NCBI GenBank assembly: GCA_902781895.1
Contig: CACZLA010000012.1
Span: 1 to 64,000 of the forward strand
DNA length: 64,000 nt
Origin: an uncultured Lachnospiraceae bacterium
GTDB lineage: Bacteria; Bacillota; Clostridia; Lachnospirales; Lachnospiraceae
Direction: 5' to 3'
Positions 59,151 to 64,000 of this stretch are shown piece by piece. The notes under the pieces were generated by a model. That model had not been told where the DNA came from. It searched no databases and saw nothing but the letters and a program-made list of their open reading frames with translations. Position 1 is the first letter of the stretch. Every line of letters begins with the position of its first letter. The translations under genes were made by a program, and so were the position numbers.

Positions 59151-60332
59151 TTGGACGTAAAAGACTTTTACTACGATTTGCCTGAGGAACTAATAGCACA
59201 GGATCCGCTTGAGAAGCGTGACGAATCAAGACTTATGGTCATTCATAGAGACAGCGGTGAGATAGAGCATAGAAGGTTCCATGACATAATTGAATATTTG
59301 AATGCCGGGGACTGCCTTGTTATCAATGATACCAAGGTTATCCCTGCGCGTCTTCTGGGTGAAAAGGAAGAGACCGGAGCGGCAATCGAGGTTCTGCTTC
59401 TGAAGGATGCATCTGATCATGTGGATGTGGATATAGATGAAGACACCGCAGATGATAAAAGTGAGACGGAAGAGACAGGCGAAAAAGGTTCGGCGAAAAA
59501 GAAGAATACCCGTATCTGGGAATGTCTCGTTAAACCGGGCAAGAAAATGAAGCCGGGTGCAAGAGTCTGCTTCGGTAAGGACGAAGAAACCGGAGAGGCA
59601 CTTCTCAGGGCAGAGGTTCTGGATACAGTTGACGAAGGAAACCGTATTATCAGATTTGAGTTTGACGGTATCTGGGAAGAAGTGCTGGATAAGCTTGGCG
59701 AGATGCCGCTTCCACCATATATAACACATAAACTCCAGGACAAGAATCGTTACCAGACTGTATATGCGAAGCATGAGGGAAGTGCGGCTGCACCTACGGC
59801 GGGACTCCATTTCACTCAGGAGCTTTTAAAGAAGATAGAGGATAAAGGTATCAGGATAGCCAGACTCACCCTGCATGTGGGACTCGGAACCTTCAGACCG
59901 GTTAAGGTTGAGAAGATTGAAGACCATCATATGCATACTGAGTATTATGAACTGAATCAGGAGGCGGCTGATATTATAAATGAGACCAGAAGAAATGGTG
60001 GCAGGGTCATCTCTGTGGGAACCACAAGTACGAGAACTCTTGAAACAGTGGGTACTATACAAGGTTTACATAAAGTTGGATTAACTAATGCTTCTGATGA
60101 AGAAATAAAGAACATAGAACCTGCATCCGGCTGGACAAACATTTTCATCTATCCGGGATATGAGTTTAAAATAGTAGATTCGTTAATTACTAACTTCCAT
60201 TTACCCGAGTCAACGCTTATAATGTTAGTGTCGGCGTTTTACAACCGTGATTCGGTAATGGATGCTTACAAAAAAGCAGTGGAGGAGAGGTATAGATTCT
60301 TCTCGTTTGGAGATTCTATGATACTTATCTAA
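59151..60332 (+). CDS. queA: S-adenosylmethionine:tRNA ribosyltransferase-isomerase
   Basis: A 393-residue enzyme that transfers and isomerises the ribosyl group of SAM onto 7-deazaguanine tRNA in queuosine synthesis. It has [24 protein letters not shown] at the start, [13 protein letters not shown] near 208-220, and [14 protein letters not shown] near the C-terminus. The usual length is ~340; the excess comes from an acidic/basic low-complexity insert (about 95-125: [19 protein letters not shown]). Start codon is TTG with GAGG 7 nt upstream. Only 4 nt separate it from the next gene. Confidence 0.96.
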   Translation: MDVKDFYYDLPEELIAQDPLEKRDESRLMVIHRDSGEIEHRRFHDIIEYLNAGDCLVINDTKVIPARLLGEKEETGAAIEVLLLKDASDHVDVDIDEDTADDKSETEETGEKGSAKKKNTRIWECLVKPGKKMKPGARVCFGKDEETGEALLRAEVLDTVDEGNRIIRFEFDGIWEEVLDKLGEMPLPPYITHKLQDKNRYQTVYAKHEGSAAAPTAGLHFTQELLKKIEDKGIRIARLTLHVGLGTFRPVKVEKIEDHHMHTEYYELNQEAADIINETRRNGGRVISVGTTSTRTLETVGTIQGLHKVGLTNASDEEIKNIEPASGWTNIFIYPGYEFKIVDSLITNFHLPESTLIMLVSAFYNRDSVMDAYKKAVEERYRFFSFGDSMILI

Positions 60333-60336
60333 GGTC

Positions 60337-62154
60337 ATGAAGAATATACGCGACAGTATAAAGCTTTTCAGGTTTAATTTGCTGTTTACGATACTGTTTG
60401 AGGTTTTCCTTAAGGCAGTATCTTTTGGCGTGCTTATTCCATTATATTATGCATTTATTAACCTTGCGGTTAAACTGGCCGGGATAAAATATCTGACGAA
60501 GGAAACGGCATTAAAGTTCTTTAAAGCTCCTTCAACATATGCATTTATTGTTATCATGATGATATTTGCGGCAATGTATATAATGATAAATGTATCCGGC
60601 TTAAGCTATGCGTATAAAAGAGCAAACTATCTCAAAAAAACCAGTCCCCTCAGAATGTTTGGATATGGACTGAAAACATCCTTCAGACTTCTCAGACCGA
60701 GAAATCTTCCGTTTATACTATTTGTGCTCTGTTATCTGCCTGTTATAGGAAATGTTATTCTGAACTTCAGGCTTCTTAATATCAGAGCACCCTATGTGAT
60801 CGATATTATTTCCGTAAATATATATATGACCATTGCGTTTGTTTTCATATATATAATGCTTCTTTTTTTCTCGCTGAAATATGTTTTTCTTATCCACATC
60901 TTTAATGTTGATAAGGTGAGCTTCCGGAAGTCGGTTGATAAAGATAAAGAAATACTTCATAATAACAGGCTGAGAGTTTTCTTTGGTGTCCTTTTCTGGT
61001 GTATTCTGTGTATTGCGGTTCCGGCGGTATTAAACTATATTTATACCGAACCTGTGCTTCAGGGACTCCTTGATTTTGATGCCGGAATTAAGTTCACGAT
61101 GATGCTGTATGAGGTATTAAAAATAGTTTTATCCTTTACATATGTTATACTCGGACTTCCTCTGATATGTGCATATCTCGGAAATACGTATTATAATCTT
61201 ATTCCCGAGGAAGAGGGGCCGAATATCGATAATTACGAAGAGTATGATTCTAAGAAGAACGGTAAAAGGGAAAGAAAGGTATTTGCTATAGTTATTGTTG
61301 TGGCTCTGGTATTTGATGTGGGGTTCTATGCACTTAAGCGGTACGATATCATTTCCATAAATGCCGATTATATGTCGAAGGTTACCATCACAGCTCACAG
61401 AGGTGATAATACCTCCGCCCCGGAGAATACGCTTTCTGCATTTGAAAATGCTGTCGAAAGTGGTGCGGATGTTATAGAACTGGATGTGCGTGAAACTAAA
61501 GACGGTGAAATAGTAGTCATGCATGATGAGTCACTGCGTCGTACCTGTGGAGTAAATAAGAAGGTGGGGAAGCTGACATATGAGCAGCTGCTGCAGTATA
61601 CTCCGACAAAAAGCTACAAGGGTTCAAATAAGAGTGACTTTGCTGATGAAAAAATACCGACACTGCGTGAGGTTCTGGAGCTGGTAGGTGACAGAGCTCA
61701 GCTGAATATAGAGATTAAGTCGGCACGCACAGATAAGAATCTGGAAAAAAGTGTGGTTGAATTGATTCAGGAATATGATTATCATGATAATTGTGTCGTG
61801 ACATCTCCCACATATGGTTCAATCAAAAAAATAAAACAAATGGATCCGGATATTAAGACAGTATATGTTATGTCTGTTGCCATGGGAGATTTTTATACTC
61901 TGGAGTATGCGGATGCATTTAGTATTAAGTACAGATATATAAATACCGAACTGGTTAAGAAGGCTCATGAATATCATAAAGAGGTTTATGCATGGACTGT
62001 TGACAGTAAAGAAATACTTGAAAGTATGATGCTTCTTAATGTAGACTCTATCATAACGAATAATCCCAAAGGGATGCGGCGTGCCATGTATGAGAACTAC
62101 TATGGCGATACGCTGATAGAAAGAGTTAATAAAATGATTGAAAACCAGTTGTAG
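60337..62154 (+). CDS. Membrane-anchored glycerophosphodiester phosphodiesterase
   Basis: A 605-residue protein. Residues 1-345 contain about eight membrane helices of the GDPD-associated membrane domain. Residues ~350-590 are a glycerophosphodiesterase domain with ITAHRGDNTSAPENTLSAFENAVESGAD (the HRG...PENT motif), VIELDVRETKDGEIVVMHDESLRRT (the E-x-D and H of the active site) and LNIEIKS. It would cleave glycerophosphodiesters or glycerol-phosphate polymers outside the membrane. It starts 4 nt after queA with a weak AAGG site, probably translationally coupled. Confidence 0.93.
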   Translation: MKNIRDSIKLFRFNLLFTILFEVFLKAVSFGVLIPLYYAFINLAVKLAGIKYLTKETALKFFKAPSTYAFIVIMMIFAAMYIMINVSGLSYAYKRANYLKKTSPLRMFGYGLKTSFRLLRPRNLPFILFVLCYLPVIGNVILNFRLLNIRAPYVIDIISVNIYMTIAFVFIYIMLLFFSLKYVFLIHIFNVDKVSFRKSVDKDKEILHNNRLRVFFGVLFWCILCIAVPAVLNYIYTEPVLQGLLDFDAGIKFTMMLYEVLKIVLSFTYVILGLPLICAYLGNTYYNLIPEEEGPNIDNYEEYDSKKNGKRERKVFAIVIVVALVFDVGFYALKRYDIISINADYMSKVTITAHRGDNTSAPENTLSAFENAVESGADVIELDVRETKDGEIVVMHDESLRRTCGVNKKVGKLTYEQLLQYTPTKSYKGSNKSDFADEKIPTLREVLELVGDRAQLNIEIKSARTDKNLEKSVVELIQEYDYHDNCVVTSPTYGSIKKIKQMDPDIKTVYVMSVAMGDFYTLEYADAFSIKYRYINTELVKKAHEYHKEVYAWTVDSKEILESMMLLNVDSIITNNPKGMRRAMYENYYGDTLIERVNKMIENQL

Positions 62155-62181
62155 GTTAATAAATATAGACAGGAGACTATT

Positions 62182-62658
62182 TTGCATTATTTAATTGTAT
62201 TTTTGATATCCATGGTTCCTCTTGTAGAGCTGAGAGGTGCTATTCCATATGCCGTAACCTTCGGCCTTAATATGCCGCTTTCATATGCTATAGCTATTGT
62301 AGGAAATATGCTGCCCATTCCATTTATATTCTTTTTTGCCAGACGCGTTCTTGAGTGGGGATCAAAGGTTACATGGCCTAAAGGTTTTAAATGGGTAGGT
62401 AAGTTTTTCGTATTCTGCCTGGAAAAGGGAGAAAAGGGCGGAAAGGCACTTACGGAAAAAGTCGGAAGAAGTACATATTTAGCTCTTCTTCTGTTTGTAG
62501 GTATTCCGATACCCGGAACGGGTGCCTGGACAGGAACCCTTGCGGCCAGTATACTTGATCTCGATTTTAAGAAAAGTGTAATCCATGTTCTTGCAGGAAT
62601 AGTTCTTGCGGGAGTGATCATGGGACTGGTCAGCTATGCGGCAGTTTCCATTTTCTAA
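62182..62658 (+). CDS. Small multidrug-export-like membrane protein (COG2426 type)
   Basis: A 158-residue protein with about four to five membrane helices. VPLVELRGAIPYAVTFGLN at the start and LLFVGIPIPGTGAWTGTLAASIL in the middle are the two conserved blocks of the family once named small multidrug export; true substrates are unknown. Start codon is TTG with AGGAG 6 nt upstream. It follows the phosphodiesterase by 27 nt. Confidence 0.9.
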   Translation: MHYLIVFLISMVPLVELRGAIPYAVTFGLNMPLSYAIAIVGNMLPIPFIFFFARRVLEWGSKVTWPKGFKWVGKFFVFCLEKGEKGGKALTEKVGRSTYLALLLFVGIPIPGTGAWTGTLAASILDLDFKKSVIHVLAGIVLAGVIMGLVSYAAVSIF

Positions 62659-62726
62659 ACTGCAGTATTCTGAAATCAAATATAGATTTGGCATTTTATG
62701 ACAAATAAAAGGAAACAGAGATATAT

Positions 62727-63794
62727 ATGAAGAAAAACAGATTTTGGGCGGCATTTCTGGTCGCAATAATGCTTCTCGGACTGGTTGCCTGCGGGGAACC
62801 GGAGGAGTCGAATACAACTGAAATGATCGTTAATGATGATGATACGCTGACGGATTCTGATGGCTTTCAGATAGTTAAAGACTACGTGGTTACCGTTCAG
62901 GATAAAGTAAATGTCAGAAAAGAGCCTAAGGAAAACGCAGATATCTATATAACATTGGATAAGGGCGTAGATCTGACAAGAACCGGAATCAAAGGCGAGT
63001 GGACCAGAGTTATCATAAATGGTGGTGACTATTATGTTCTGTCTGAGTATGTGCAGGAAACAGAAATAAACTGGGCTACCGAGTCAGATGTGAAAAAGGT
63101 GAGTCATGTGGTATATATAGATCCGGCACGTCAGATAACAGAGGATCTTTCGCTGGAACCTATGAGTCCGGATGTTGATGCACCTCAGCTTATGGAAAAT
63201 GGTGAGTATGCTACGGCAACGTCGGCACAGATGGCGGGAATGAAAAAGAAGATGTCAACCGGAGCTATCGGAGTATCGACAGGTAATTTTGAATATGAAG
63301 TTACTCTTTCCATAGCCAATTATCTGAATGCTGAGCTGGTTAAGAGAGGCTACACGGTTTATATGTCCCGTACGGCAAATAATGTAGACCTCAGTAACGC
63401 CAAGAGGGCACAGACAGCTAATGCGTACGGAGCGGAGATATATATAAAGATAGAAACTCCTGCTGCACCTGAGGCTACAGCCTCCGGAATGCTGGGCTTC
63501 ATAGCTACATCAACAAATTCTCACACAGGTTCCATGTATCAGAAGAATTACGAGCTCTGCTATGATATTCTTAAGACATCATGTGAGGAAACGGGAGCGA
63601 AGAGAATGGGAATATACGAAACCGATGAGCTGACAGTCCTTAACTATTGCGATATGCCGGCTACAGTATTGGATGTAGGTTTCCTTTCGAACGAGCAGGA
63701 TGATCTTACTCTAAGTGATGATGAGTATAAGAAGAAGATTGCGGTGGGAATCGCAAAGGGAATTGATCTGTATTTTGAAAGTCTGGAAGAATAA
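62727..63794 (+). CDS. Lipoprotein with SH3b domain and catalytically degenerate amidase_3 domain
   Basis: A 355-residue protein with a lipoprotein signal ending in LLGLVAC (Cys 22). An SH3b domain follows (about 50-112, VNVRKEPKENADIY), then an amidase_3-type domain (about 124-352). In active N-acetylmuramoyl-L-alanine amidases the zinc histidines lie in DxGHQ/G and SIHAN, and the catalytic Glu in VE(V/M)G. Here these read DPARQ (near 133), KIETP (near 241) and LDVG (near 315). Only the Glu of FEYEVTL is kept. The fold pattern RGYTVYMSRT and RAQTANAYGAEIYI is intact, so this looks like a non-catalytic, wall-binding paralogue rather than decay. Confidence 0.88.
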   Translation: MKKNRFWAAFLVAIMLLGLVACGEPEESNTTEMIVNDDDTLTDSDGFQIVKDYVVTVQDKVNVRKEPKENADIYITLDKGVDLTRTGIKGEWTRVIINGGDYYVLSEYVQETEINWATESDVKKVSHVVYIDPARQITEDLSLEPMSPDVDAPQLMENGEYATATSAQMAGMKKKMSTGAIGVSTGNFEYEVTLSIANYLNAELVKRGYTVYMSRTANNVDLSNAKRAQTANAYGAEIYIKIETPAAPEATASGMLGFIATSTNSHTGSMYQKNYELCYDILKTSCEETGAKRMGIYETDELTVLNYCDMPATVLDVGFLSNEQDDLTLSDDEYKKKIAVGIAKGIDLYFESLEE

Positions 63795-63819
63795 ATCTTC
63801 TTAATATAATGCTTTATAT

Positions 63820-63857
63820 AACCTCTTTACCGGAGATATCGGTAAAGAGGTTTTTTT
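63820..63857 (+). terminator. Terminator after the SH3b/amidase-like lipoprotein
   Basis: A 13-bp perfect stem AACCTCTTTACCG/CGGTAAAGAGGTT with loop GAGATAT is followed by a T run. Confidence 0.92.
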
Positions 63858-63886
63858 ACGAAAATATTTCAAAATCTTAAAAAGTC

Positions 63887-63915
63887 TTGACATATTTATT
63901 ACAGAGTGCTACTAT
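63887..63915 (+). promoter_or_regulatory. Strong promoter at the window end
   Basis: TTGACA (63887-63892) and TACTAT (63910-63915) with a 17-nt spacer. The gene it drives lies beyond the window. Confidence 0.7.
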
Positions 63916-63921
63916 ACATTT

Positions 63922-63967
63922 GTAACAAATCCGTAACAAATAAAAGAAAAATGTAACAATTGTTTAC
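63922..63967 (+). repeat. Phased GTAACAA direct repeats downstream of the promoter
   Basis: GTAACAA occurs at 63922, 63933 and 63953, spaced 11 and 20 nt, close to one and two helical turns. The third copy is part of TGTAACAATTGTTTACA, an imperfect palindrome. The position at and after the transcription start suggests an operator for a repressor; no protein is identified. Confidence 0.5.
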
Positions 63968-64000
63968 ATAATATATCGAAAGTGTTAAGAAATGACTAAA

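Overview
The window comes from an AT-rich Gram-positive anaerobe, most likely a Lachnospiraceae (Butyrivibrio/Coprococcus-like) chromosome. The reasons are strong AGGAGG ribosome-binding sites, frequent TTG/GTG starts, a T-box leader on pheST, the DapL route to diaminopimelate, a flavin-reductase/rubredoxin fusion, and membrane families (DUF6077-, DUF2142- and DUF2304-like) that are common in that family. The family-level placement is inference. No rRNA other than the last ~98 nt of 23S is present. Every protein gene is on the + strand.

Layout. (1) 1-1570: the 3' end of 23S rRNA, then tRNA-Asp, Thr, Tyr, Val, fMet and Phe, and a second tRNA-Phe copy broken by two inserts made of back-to-back short hairpins. 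No 5S rRNA gene is seen. The gaps between these tRNAs also hold hairpin modules and a 66-bp tandem repeat. (2) 1659-6877: a zinc-ribbon membrane protein, the rpsF-ssb-rpsR operon with a structured leader and a terminator, then dapF and dapL. (3) 6899-51643: about 45 kb of surface-glycan genes with no obvious internal terminator. The first part (6899-18044) makes a CDP-3,6-dideoxyhexose-type sugar (rfbF, rfbG, rfbH, a reductase, an RfbC-type epimerase) and exports a glycan through a Wzm/Wzt ABC transporter. A methyltransferase and a kinase-like/coiled-coil/double-GT2 protein follow, which together resemble a split WbdD chain terminator. The second part (22238-38214) is a Wzx/Wzy system: a Wzz/Wzc-like protein with a decayed kinase domain, a PglF/WbpM-like dehydratase, a PglE-like aminotransferase, a PglC-like initiating transferase, glycosyltransferases, polymerase, flippase, and the four enzymes (WbpA, WbpB, WbpE, WbpD types) for a UDP-2,3-diacetamido-glucuronate. 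It contains an AT-rich island (about 27.9-30.26 kb) that looks imported. The third part (38268-51643) has an acyltransferase-3, two large membrane proteins, a 1036-residue fusion of membrane segments, about 16 YD-type repeats and a metallo-beta-lactamase domain, an LTA-synthase-like sulfatase-fold protein, three GT2 enzymes, a DUF2304 protein and a second flippase. (4) 51705-54730: a high-molecular-weight rubredoxin, a HipB/HipA-like pair and a small membrane protein. (5) 54745-62658: pheS-pheT under a Phe T-box, queA, a membrane glycerophosphodiesterase and a small membrane exporter-like protein. (6) 62727-64000: a lipoprotein with an SH3b domain and an amidase_3 domain that has lost its zinc histidines, a terminator, and a strong promoter with phased GTAACAA repeats at the window end.

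The two things most worth following are outside routine annotation. First, dense mosaics of short perfect hairpins, mostly with 3-nt loops such as GAA, TTT, TAG, TAC and TCC, fill the gaps around translation genes. One mosaic has split a tRNA-Phe gene at its D loop and at its variable loop/T-stem boundary. Another forms a fully closed nested four-way palindrome between the T-box and pheS. A third fills the pheS-pheT gap. Second, the membrane/YD-repeat/metallo-beta-lactamase fusion in the third glycan module has an architecture I do not recognise as a described enzyme.
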